Below are positions 9,200 through 15,809 of a stretch of DNA of 44,909 nucleotides, in pieces. Within the stretch, counting starts at the first letter, position 1, and every line of letters begins with the position of its first letter. This DNA comes from an uncultured Prevotellaceae bacterium (GTDB taxonomy: Bacteria; Bacteroidota; Bacteroidia; Bacteroidales; Bacteroidaceae): the NCBI GenBank assembly GCA_902769805.1, contig CACXQL010000007.1:1-44909 (forward strand), written 5' to 3'. Below the pieces are notes generated by a model. It did not search any database and had not been told where the DNA came from. It saw nothing but the letters and a program-made list of their open reading frames with translations. The translations under genes were made by a program, and so were the position numbers.

Positions 9200-10192
9200 A
9201 TGGAGAATCAATCCACAACACCTACTATACCATGTAACCGACGATTACATATTGTCCTTACAATACTTGTTGTCTTTCTCATTTTCGGTGCTATCGCTTA
9301 TCGTACCTGCTATCAATCCATGGAGGCCGAGCATCATGTACGCTATGTAGGTATCATGACGGTCACCTCCGAGAAAATCGCCAACATGATTCGGAGTATG
9401 GAGATGAATGCCATGAATGAGTTTGACGAAGTAGAGAAACATCTCGACTCTCCAGAATCTGTTATTGCCGCCTTGCAGAGTAAGACCAGTCTGAATCCAA
9501 AGGTCAGAGGTTATTTCGCAGCCTTTGAACCGAACTACTTCCCACAGAAGGGACAGTGGTTCGAGCCTTATGTCCACCATATTGACAGCAGCGCCTTCGA
9601 GGTTCGTGACGTTGGCTCAGCCAATCACAACTACCATAAGTCCGAATGGTATATCCGTGCCAAGAAATCAAAGGACAGTTTCTGGTCGGATCCATATTAC
9701 TATAATGACGGGACAGCCATCAGCGGACATTACACCACCTTCGTCAAACCCGTCTTCAACGAAAAGGGACAGCTCGCCTGTGTCTGTGGAGCTGATATGA
9801 CTTTTGAGTGGTTGGCCAAGGAACTGCAGATTATCAATGAGCAAATCAAGAATGGTGCCTTGATAAACAGATATGTCAGGGATACTGAATTCTATACCGT
9901 TATCATCAATAATAGCGACGGCAGCTGTATCGTCTCCCCTGAGGGAAAGGACGTGGCTTTCACAAAGGAATACCTCAAACGGGAGATGGAAGAGGAGAAC
10001 AAAGGTACTATTAATATGGATATTGACGGTGTGCCGTCAACAGTCTATTACGGACCGATTGATCGCGTGGACTGGACTGTGGCTGTCGTCGTACCGCAAC
10101 ATGTCTATAAGCCGTTACTTAACCTCACTGTCATTCTCCTTGTTATCGGACTTCTCGGTATCATTGTCGTCTGGTATTTATGCCGAAAGTGA
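9200..10192 (+). CDS. Orphan membrane Cache sensor with no output domain
   Basis: 330 residues: short cytoplasmic N-terminus, transmembrane segment about 16-34, extracytoplasmic Cache-like region about 40-300 with segments typical of the fold (WYIRAKKSKDSFWSDPYY, ISGHYTTFVKPVFNEKGQL, VCGADMTFEWL), second transmembrane segment about 306-327, then a stop after YLCRK. The protein ends exactly where the neighbouring kinases begin their HAMP domain. Downstream DNA shows no HAMP or kinase frame; instead a 22-nt repeat array begins at the stop codon. It is divergent from the two Cache genes at 5616-9063. It could be a truncated kinase or chemoreceptor, or a genuine stand-alone ligand-binding partner. 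Confidence 0.87.
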   Translation: MENQSTTPTIPCNRRLHIVLTILVVFLIFGAIAYRTCYQSMEAEHHVRYVGIMTVTSEKIANMIRSMEMNAMNEFDEVEKHLDSPESVIAALQSKTSLNPKVRGYFAAFEPNYFPQKGQWFEPYVHHIDSSAFEVRDVGSANHNYHKSEWYIRAKKSKDSFWSDPYYYNDGTAISGHYTTFVKPVFNEKGQLACVCGADMTFEWLAKELQIINEQIKNGALINRYVRDTEFYTVIINNSDGSCIVSPEGKDVAFTKEYLKREMEEENKGTINMDIDGVPSTVYYGPIDRVDWTVAVVVPQHVYKPLLNLTVILLVIGLLGIIVVWYLCRK

Positions 10193-10455
10193 CAAAAGGA
10201 TTTGGATGACGATACAAAAGGATATGTATGACAACACAAAAGGATGGCACCTGTGAGTTGCAGATGCCATCCTTTGTTGTTGTAGGTGCCGTTGTTTGCG
10301 ATGGAAAGTGCCGTTGTATGCATGTGTTACAAGCTTCCTTTCTGGTTGTCGACTCCAGTCAACAACCCTGCTGACTCCAGTCGACAGACCTGCTGACTCC
10401 AGTCGATAACCCTGATGACTCCAGTCAACAGGTGGTTTGGAAGTTCCGAACACGT
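10190..10455. repeat. Intergenic array on a 22-nt lattice
   Basis: The core ACAAAAGGAT starts at 10192, 10214 and 10236; GTGCCGTTGT starts at 10286 and 10308; and TGACTCCAGTC-type units (core GACTCCAGTC) start at 10351, 10373, 10395 and 10417. Every step within a family is exactly 22 nt and the families share one register, so twelve consecutive 22-nt blocks can be laid out from 10192 to 10455. The array fills most of the 343-nt gap between the orphan Cache gene and the HAD gene. 22 is not a multiple of 3, so it is not coding. There are no alternating unique spacers, so it is not a CRISPR. Confidence 0.85.
10239..10275 (+). terminator. Inverted repeat inside the 22-nt array, possible terminator
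   Basis: Perfect 11-bp stem AAAGGATGGCA / TGCCATCCTTT with a 15-nt loop, 46 nt after the orphan Cache sensor stop. There is no strong T tract, so termination is uncertain; it may be only part of the repeat array. Confidence 0.4.
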
Positions 10456-10517
10456 GAAAACTCTGGGTGAATCATAAAATATACGACTATTTTGTTCGTT
10501 AAATCGAATATTTACAT

Positions 10518-10525
10518 TACCTTTG
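10518..10525 (+). promoter_or_regulatory. -7 promoter element of the HAD phosphatase gene
   Basis: TACCTTTG ends 10 nt before the ATG at 10536. With the usual distance to the transcript start, the leader is at most a few nucleotides, so the mRNA would be leaderless or nearly so. Confidence 0.7.
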
Positions 10526-10535
10526 TCGACAGATT

Positions 10536-11150
10536 ATGAAAAAGATAAAGGCTGCTTTATTTGATCTGGATGGTGTTGTGTTTGACACAGAACCTCAATA
10601 TACTGTGTTCTGGGGAGCACAGTGCAGGGAGTTCCATCCTGAGCATCCTGGACTGGAATATGAGATTAAAGGACAGACTCTGGATCAGATTTATGACGCT
10701 TGGTTCTCTGGGGAACTGAAGGAGAAACAGACCATGATAACGGAACGGCTGAATGCTTACGAGGCTTCTATGAACTATTTATATATTGCTGGTTTTGAGG
10801 CGTTTATTGACAATTTACGAAAGCAAGGCGTGAAGACAGCAGTGGTGACCAGTTCCAACCAACAGAAGATGGAGAGTGTGTATCGGCAGCACCCTGAGTT
10901 CAAGAAGTTGTTTGATGCCATCCTGACCTCTGAGGACTTCGATTACTCTAAGCCGCATCCTGACTGCTACCTGAAAGCCGCTGCCCGTTTTGGGGCTCAT
11001 CCAAAGGAGTGTGTGGTCTTCGAGGACAGTTTCAATGGACTGAAAGCGGGTAGGGCGGCAGGTATGAGGGTGGTAGGACTTGCTACAACAAACGACGCGG
11101 AAGCCATCCGTCCTCTCTGTGATGAAGTCATCAAGGACTATATTAAATAA
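10536..11150 (+). CDS. HAD-family hydrolase, beta-phosphoglucomutase/phosphatase-like
   Basis: 204 residues. Motif I DLDGVVFDTE at residues 9-18 carries the nucleophile Asp and the acid/base Asp-equivalent position; motif II VVTSSN near 105-110; motif III Lys in SKPHPDCY near 138-145; motif IV FEDSFNGLKAG near 162-172. The helical cap between motifs I and II is that of subfamily IA. The family dephosphorylates or isomerises small phosphorylated sugars; the substrate is not evident. Monocistronic: own promoter at 10518 and a terminator hairpin directly after the stop. Confidence 0.88.
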   Translation: MKKIKAALFDLDGVVFDTEPQYTVFWGAQCREFHPEHPGLEYEIKGQTLDQIYDAWFSGELKEKQTMITERLNAYEASMNYLYIAGFEAFIDNLRKQGVKTAVVTSSNQQKMESVYRQHPEFKKLFDAILTSEDFDYSKPHPDCYLKAAARFGAHPKECVVFEDSFNGLKAGRAAGMRVVGLATTNDAEAIRPLCDEVIKDYIK

Positions 11151-11152
11151 TG

Positions 11153-11191
11153 CAGAAATCCCAAACCTCGAAAGAGATTTGGGATTTTCTG
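11153..11191 (+). terminator. Terminator of the HAD gene
   Basis: ATCCCAAA / TTTGGGAT stem, extended by CAGAA / TTTCTG, with a 12-nt loop, two nt after the stop codon. The descending arm and tail are T-rich. It may also serve rpmA from the other side. Confidence 0.75.
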
Positions 11192-11233
11192 TGTTTGTTT
11201 GGAATAAATTATCTTTGTTTGTTCTCGTCGGCG

Positions 11234-11491
11234 TTATGCTTCAGGGATTACTGATACAACACTCTTGTTGCGCTTGCCCTTGTGGAACTGGACTGTTCCG
11301 TCAACAAGTGCATAGAGAGTATCATCCTTACCCATACCAACATTGTTACCGGGGTTGTGCTTAGAGCCACGCTGGCGAACAATAATGTTGCCTGCAACAA
11401 CCTTCTGGCCACCGAAAATCTTAATGCCGAGTCGCTGAGCTGCTGACTCACGGCCGTTCTTAGAACTACCTACACCTTTTTTATGTGCCAT
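11234..11491 (-). CDS. rpmA: 50S ribosomal protein L27 (bL27)
   Basis: 85 residues beginning [20 protein letters not shown], the conserved L27 N-terminal arm that reaches toward the peptidyl transferase centre; no cleavable N-terminal extension of the Firmicutes type. Conserved core [19 protein letters not shown] follows. It lies 20 nt after rplU, the usual pairing. Confidence 0.97.
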   Translation of the reverse strand: MAHKKGVGSSKNGRESAAQRLGIKIFGGQKVVAGNIIVRQRGSKHNPGNNVGMGKDDTLYALVDGTVQFHKGKRNKSVVSVIPEA

Positions 11492-11511
11492 TTCTTGTTC
11501 CTCCTACGTTT

Positions 11512-11829
11512 TTAAGCGATTACTGATTTAACTTCTACCTGTGTGTATTGCTGACGGTGTCCGTTCTTCTTGCGAGAGTCCTTACGACGCTTCATCTTGA
11601 AGACGATCACCTTCTCACCCTTTACAAGGGGATTGACAACTTCACACACAACCTTGGCACCACTTACGGTGGGTGCACCTACCTGTACTGAACCATCATT
11701 GTCGACAAGCAGTACCTTGTCAAATTCAACAGTCTTACCAGCCTCCACATCCTTCATGTGGTTGATGAAGAGTTTCTTACCCTCTTCAGCCTTGAACTGC
11801 TGACCGTTAATCTCTACAATTGCGTACAT
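11512..11829 (-). CDS. rplU: 50S ribosomal protein L21 (bL21)
   Basis: 105 residues, normal length. Begins [19 protein letters not shown], with the L21 signature [17 protein letters not shown] near the C-terminus. Binds 23S rRNA. First gene of rplU-rpmA, with a promoter at 11916-11923 and an 86-nt leader. Confidence 0.97.
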   Translation of the reverse strand: MYAIVEINGQQFKAEEGKKLFINHMKDVEAGKTVEFDKVLLVDNDGSVQVGAPTVSGAKVVCEVVNPLVKGEKVIVFKMKRRKDSRKKNGHRQQYTQVEVKSVIA

Positions 11830-11915
11830 TGTTTTGTTATTTTAAACGGGTTTTTCCGCATGGCGCATGGCTTCGTGCCACGACTTAACTGAGCCACCAC
11901 GGACTAAATCGGGCG
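11830..11915 (-). promoter_or_regulatory. rplU leader with hairpin potential
   Basis: The leader of rplU is about 80 nt, longer than most here. It can form small stems such as TGGC-acga-AGCCA and contains a repeated GTGG / GCCAC theme. It could be an autoregulatory r-protein leader, but no known motif is recognised. Confidence 0.3.
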
Positions 11916-11923
11916 CAAAGGTA
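11916..11923 (-). promoter_or_regulatory. -7 promoter element of rplU-rpmA
   Basis: Minus-strand TACCTTTG, with a TTGG-like -33 element at 11943-11946 after a 19-nt gap. It lies between the candidate small RNA terminator and the L21 leader. Confidence 0.7.
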
Positions 11924-11958
11924 CAAAATATATTTGAAACAACCAAGAAAATGGGGAG

Positions 11959-12052
11959 AAAAAAACAAAGCGATGACCCTCACAGGCAACCGCTTCATAT
12001 CTTCAATAGGTATTAGTCCTTTTAAGGTAAAAAGATTGTTTTCAGGATAACT
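11959..12052 (-). ncRNA. Candidate independent small RNA, about 94 nt
   Basis: The minus strand holds a complete short transcription unit without an ORF: TTTG (12085-12088), 19-nt spacer, TACTTTTG (12058-12065), about 90 nt of sequence, then a hairpin with arms AAGCG / CGCTT and an inner CCT-gtg-AGG stem (11968-11995), followed by TTTGTTTTTTT. It lies downstream of rhlE and upstream of the rplU promoter. The body includes CAACCAGTTATCCTG and ACCTTAAAAGGACTAATACC; neither is a tRNA or a riboswitch I recognise. Identity with a named Bacteroidales RNA family was not established. Confidence 0.6.
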
Positions 12053-12057
12053 GGTTG

Positions 12058-12088
12058 CAAAAGTACAACATTTTTTAATACTACCAAA
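12058..12088 (-). promoter_or_regulatory. Promoter of the candidate small RNA
   Basis: TTTG at 12085-12088 and TACTTTTG at 12058-12065 on the minus strand, 19 nt apart, one of the best -33/-7 matches in the window. No start codon or ORF follows. Confidence 0.7.
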
Positions 12089-12181
12089 ACTTTTTACCTA
12101 TTATTTTTCGACAAATAGGCTGTGTTCCCACACAACGAAACATTTTTTAAGAAAAAAGTGCAAAAAAGCTGTGCAAACGTT

Positions 12182-13453
12182 TTACTCTTTTTTCTGATGC
12201 TGATGATTCCTACTGTTGCCTTTTCCTTTGTTTCTTCTCTGGTGATAGCCTCCTCGTCCTCTTCCGCCACGTCCTCTGGTAGACTTTCTGGGAGCAGAAA
12301 CCTTATATTCTGGTGCCTCGCCAAGGGCTTCTGGTAACGGGTTCTTAGTGATGTCTTTCCCCAGGAAACGCTCTATGTCAGAGAAGAAACGCATGTCATT
12401 ATCAGAAACGAATGTGATGGCGACACCGTCACGCTGTGCACGGGCTGTGCGCCCGATACGGTGTACATAGTCTTCAGCATCCCTGGGCACATCATAGTTG
12501 ATGACCATGAGGATATCGTCAATGTCAATACCTCGTGCCACAATATCTGTTGCTATCAGCACATCAACCTGTCCAGTCTTGAAACGGTACATCACATCGT
12601 CACGCTCCTGTTGGCTGAGATCACTGTGCATCTGTGCACAGTTGATGTGTATCCGCTGTAACTCCCGTGTGATATCCTTCACTTTGTCCTTCTTGCCGGA
12701 GAAGATAATCACACGATGCAGTTCTCCGTTCTTGAAGAGATGGCGGATGACACCCAGTTTCTGTGGTTCATAACACAGATAGGCGGACTGTTGTATCTTC
12801 TCCGCTGGTTTGCTGACAGCAATCTTTACCTCTACAGGATTATATAATAAGGTACGCGCGAGTTGCTGTATCTTGTCAGGCATCGTTGCCGAGAACATGA
12901 TCGTCTGATGATCTCTGGGAAGTAACTTGGCTATCTGGAGGATATCATCTGAGAATCCCATATCCAGCATACGGTCTGCCTCATCAAGAATGAAGAAAGA
13001 CAAACGTGAGAGATCGATATGTCCCATGCGGATATGGGAGAGCAGACGTCCCGGAGTAGCGATAATGACATCAGCTCCCATCTTCAGTCCACGTGTCTCT
13101 TGGTCAAAGCGGTTGCCGTCATTACCGCCATAGACGGCAACACTTGATATCCCGTTCAGATAATAACCGAACCCCTGCATAGCCTGATCAATCTGCTGGG
13201 CAAGTTCACGAGTAGGGGACATCACGATACAGTTGACTGCATCTTTGGGAAAGCCTCCGTCATCCAGCATACTGAGTACAGGCAACAGATAGGCAGCGGT
13301 CTTACCTGTGCCCGTCTGTGCGACACCAATCAAGTCATGACCGTCAAGAATCTCAGGGATACATTTCTCCTGGATGGGTGTCATCTCCTCGAAACGCATG
13401 TCGTAAAGAGCATCAAGGATATTGTCGTTTAAATATGTTTCTTCAAAATTCAT
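12182..13453 (-). CDS. rhlE: DEAD-box RNA helicase, RhlE-like
   Basis: 423 residues. Q motif near residues 20-28 (MTPIQEKCIP), Walker A AQTGTGKT near 45-52, PTRELAQQ, DEAD box, SAT, then the helicase C domain with ARGIDID and HRIGRTAR. The tail after about 385 is basic and Gly/Arg-rich (RGRGGRGRGG), an RNA-binding extension. Unwinds RNA in ribosome assembly or mRNA turnover in the cytoplasm. Last gene of lon-tgt-lptG-rhlE; its ATG overlaps the lptG stop by 1 bp (TGATG). Confidence 0.93.
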   Translation of the reverse strand: MNFEETYLNDNILDALYDMRFEEMTPIQEKCIPEILDGHDLIGVAQTGTGKTAAYLLPVLSMLDDGGFPKDAVNCIVMSPTRELAQQIDQAMQGFGYYLNGISSVAVYGGNDGNRFDQETRGLKMGADVIIATPGRLLSHIRMGHIDLSRLSFFILDEADRMLDMGFSDDILQIAKLLPRDHQTIMFSATMPDKIQQLARTLLYNPVEVKIAVSKPAEKIQQSAYLCYEPQKLGVIRHLFKNGELHRVIIFSGKKDKVKDITRELQRIHINCAQMHSDLSQQERDDVMYRFKTGQVDVLIATDIVARGIDIDDILMVINYDVPRDAEDYVHRIGRTARAQRDGVAITFVSDNDMRFFSDIERFLGKDITKNPLPEALGEAPEYKVSAPRKSTRGRGGRGRGGYHQRRNKGKGNSRNHQHQKKE

Positions 13454-14685
13454 CAGTTAGGGGCATGTCTGTAACAGAAATAGGCGATAATGGCATATAG
13501 GATATTGGGTACCCACGCAGCAAGCATGGGTGGCGTGTCCGCATTAATGGCAAAAGTGGAACTGATGGTCTGCAAGAGGATATAAGAGAACGAGAGTGCC
13601 AATCCGATGCCCAGATACATACCCATACCGCCTTTTCGCTTTCTGGACGATAACGACACACCTATTATCGTCAGGATAAATGATGCGAAGGAGGTCGCTA
13701 TCCGCTTATGGTATTCCACTTCATACTGTACAACATTGCTTGAGCCACGTGATTGTTGCTTGGAGATATAGCGAAGCAGTTCCGGGGAGGTGAATGTCTC
13801 CTGCTGACCCTTGGAGAAGATAAGGTCCATCGGCTCCATCTGTATCAGTGTGTCAATCTCAGAGCCACTGGTGATTTTCTCCCTCATGCCCTTTAGTTCA
13901 CGGATCTTATAACTTCTGGCTTTCCAATGATAGTGGGAGTCTGAGATGGTATCATATTGTATGATACTTGCCGTCATGTGACTGACCAGTTTTTTCTTCT
14001 CAAACTTATATAGTGAAAAACCATAACCCGTCTTTCGCGTATCGTCATATTGTGAAATATAAGCCACCGTTCCACGGTCAACCATCAACTGGATATTGGA
14101 GGCGGTGGTGTTTCTCTTGCTGTTCTTATATAATGACTCAAAGTCATGCCTGACAACGGTGCCTTTTGGAATGATATATGCCCCAAGGTAGAAATTCAGA
14201 ACTGCTATTAATGCCGCAGAGATCAGATAAGGACGTAACAAGCGCTTGAAACTCATACCACATGCCAGCATGGCTATAATCTCAGAGTTTCCAGCCAGCT
14301 TAGAGGTGAAGAATATAACGGCGATGAAGACGAACAATGGTGAGAACAAGTTGGCGAAATACGGTACGAAATTAGCGTAGTAGTCAAATACTATAGCACG
14401 TAACGGAGCATGATTAGTCGTGAATTTCGCCAGGTTCTCATTAATGTCAAAGACGATAGAGATAGAGATAATCAGGGCAATAGAATAAATATAGGTGCCA
14501 ATGAACTTCTTAATGATATACCAGTCCATCCGCTTGATGTACTTGAAGGGGTTCAGTTTCTTCAAGGGAGCAAGTCTTTCCCATGGCAGACTTTGGAACC
14601 GCTTCATCAGCGGATGCAACAGGATGAGCAGTCGTAGCCACCAACGCCTTACCTTATTCTTAATATCATTCCATTGCTCTATCAT
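13453..14685 (-). CDS. lptG: LptF/LptG-family lipopolysaccharide export permease
   Basis: 410 residues of the YjgP/YjgQ family, which with LptB extracts lipopolysaccharide from the inner membrane. Transmembrane helices near 60-85, 110-130 and 155-175, then a periplasmic jellyroll-like domain about 190-320, then three C-terminal helices. The core begins at MDWYIIKKFIGTYIY (residue 53); the 52 residues before it are basic and Trp-rich (VRRWWLRLLILLHPL) and not typical, but the start at 14685 overlaps the tgt stop by 4 bp, which favours it. An internal start at 14529 is possible. LptF and LptG cannot be told apart by sequence alone. Confidence 0.87.
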   Translation of the reverse strand: MIEQWNDIKNKVRRWWLRLLILLHPLMKRFQSLPWERLAPLKKLNPFKYIKRMDWYIIKKFIGTYIYSIALIISISIVFDINENLAKFTTNHAPLRAIVFDYYANFVPYFANLFSPLFVFIAVIFFTSKLAGNSEIIAMLACGMSFKRLLRPYLISAALIAVLNFYLGAYIIPKGTVVRHDFESLYKNSKRNTTASNIQLMVDRGTVAYISQYDDTRKTGYGFSLYKFEKKKLVSHMTASIIQYDTISDSHYHWKARSYKIRELKGMREKITSGSEIDTLIQMEPMDLIFSKGQQETFTSPELLRYISKQQSRGSSNVVQYEVEYHKRIATSFASFILTIIGVSLSSRKRKGGMGMYLGIGLALSFSYILLQTISSTFAINADTPPMLAAWVPNILYAIIAYFCYRHAPN

Positions 14686-15809
14686 CGTCTTCGTCCCAAA
14701 TCCTCAATAACAGACCGTTTCCATTGTATGAAATCCCCTTGTTCGATATGCTGTCGGGCATCTGTCACCAGTCGCAGATAGAATGCAAGATTATGGATGG
14801 AGGCTATCTGCATGGCAAGGAGCTCCTGTGCCTTGAACAGATGATGCAGGTATGCCTTGGTATGTATGCGGTCGATATCACAACCTTCAGGATCGATAGG
14901 AGAGAAATCATCTTCCCATTTCTTATTGCGCATATTCATGGTTCCTTGATAGGTGAACAGCATCGCATTACGTCCATTACGGGTAGGCATCACACAATCA
15001 AACATATCCACGCCGCGCTCAATAGCTTCCAGTATGTTCTGAGGTGTACCGACTCCCATTAGATAGCGGGGCTTGTCCTTAGGTAATATCTCATTAACCA
15101 CCTCTATCATCTCATACATCACCTCTGTGGGCTCACCGACGGCAAGACCACCAATGGCATTCCCGTCTGCTCCTTTGTCGGCAACATGTTTGGCTGCCTC
15201 TTGTCGGAGGTCTTTAAATGTACATCCCTGAACAATGGGAAAGAGGCACTGATGATAACCATAAAGAGGCTCCGTCTCTTCGAAACGCTTGATGCAACGA
15301 TCAAGCCAACGCTGGGTGAGTCCTAATGATTTCTTAGCGTATTGATAGTCACTCTGTCCGGGAGGACACTCATCGAGTGCCATGATGATATCTGCACCGA
15401 TGATACGTTCAGTGTCTATCACATTCTCTGGTGTGAAGATATGGCGGGAACCGTCAATATGACTCTGGAACTCACAACCTTCTTCGCGCAGTTTACGGAT
15501 ACCGGTCAGTGAAAACACCTGAAAACCTCCAGAGTCGGTAAGGATTGGACTATCCCATGTGTTAAACTGATGTAAGCCACCAGCTTTACGAAGAATATCC
15601 AGTCCTGGACGAAGATAAAGATGATAGGTGTTCCCTAAAATGATCTGTGCTTTTACCTGTTCTCGTAATTCAGAGAAATGAACACCTTTCACGCTCCCAC
15701 AAGTTCCCACAGGCATAAAGATAGGAGTTCTGATTTGCCCGTGATCAGTAGTGATGATACCAGTACGTGCTTCACTTGCGGAATCCGTATGTTGCAGTTC
15801 AAAAGTCAT
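14682..15809 (-). CDS. tgt: Queuine tRNA-ribosyltransferase (tRNA-guanine transglycosylase)
   Basis: 375 residues. Exchanges guanine-34 of GUN-anticodon tRNAs for preQ1 on the way to queuosine. Substrate-binding DSGGFQVFS near residues 92-100 and the catalytic Asp in MFDCVMPTRNGRNAML near 260-275 are intact. The C-terminal zinc site is altered: where E. coli has CxCxxC, this protein reads EGCDID just before RIHTKAYLHHL, keeping one Cys and the later His (SIHNL) but not the other two Cys. Both ends overlap neighbours by ATGA (lon upstream, lptG downstream). Confidence 0.94.
   Translation of the reverse strand: MTFELQHTDSASEARTGIITTDHGQIRTPIFMPVGTCGSVKGVHFSELREQVKAQIILGNTYHLYLRPGLDILRKAGGLHQFNTWDSPILTDSGGFQVFSLTGIRKLREEGCEFQSHIDGSRHIFTPENVIDTERIIGADIIMALDECPPGQSDYQYAKKSLGLTQRWLDRCIKRFEETEPLYGYHQCLFPIVQGCTFKDLRQEAAKHVADKGADGNAIGGLAVGEPTEVMYEMIEVVNEILPKDKPRYLMGVGTPQNILEAIERGVDMFDCVMPTRNGRNAMLFTYQGTMNMRNKKWEDDFSPIDPEGCDIDRIHTKAYLHHLFKAQELLAMQIASIHNLAFYLRLVTDARQHIEQGDFIQWKRSVIEDLGRRR

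Noticed and set aside
10346-10433. GACTCCAGTC repeats as a CRISPR array
   Set aside because: The 22-nt units are contiguous with no unique spacers of constant length, and no cas genes are present.
10178-10453. Minus-strand reading frame over the 22-nt array (91 codons)
   Set aside because: The 22-nt period is not a multiple of three, so the repeats encode different peptides in turn; no promoter or family similarity is seen.
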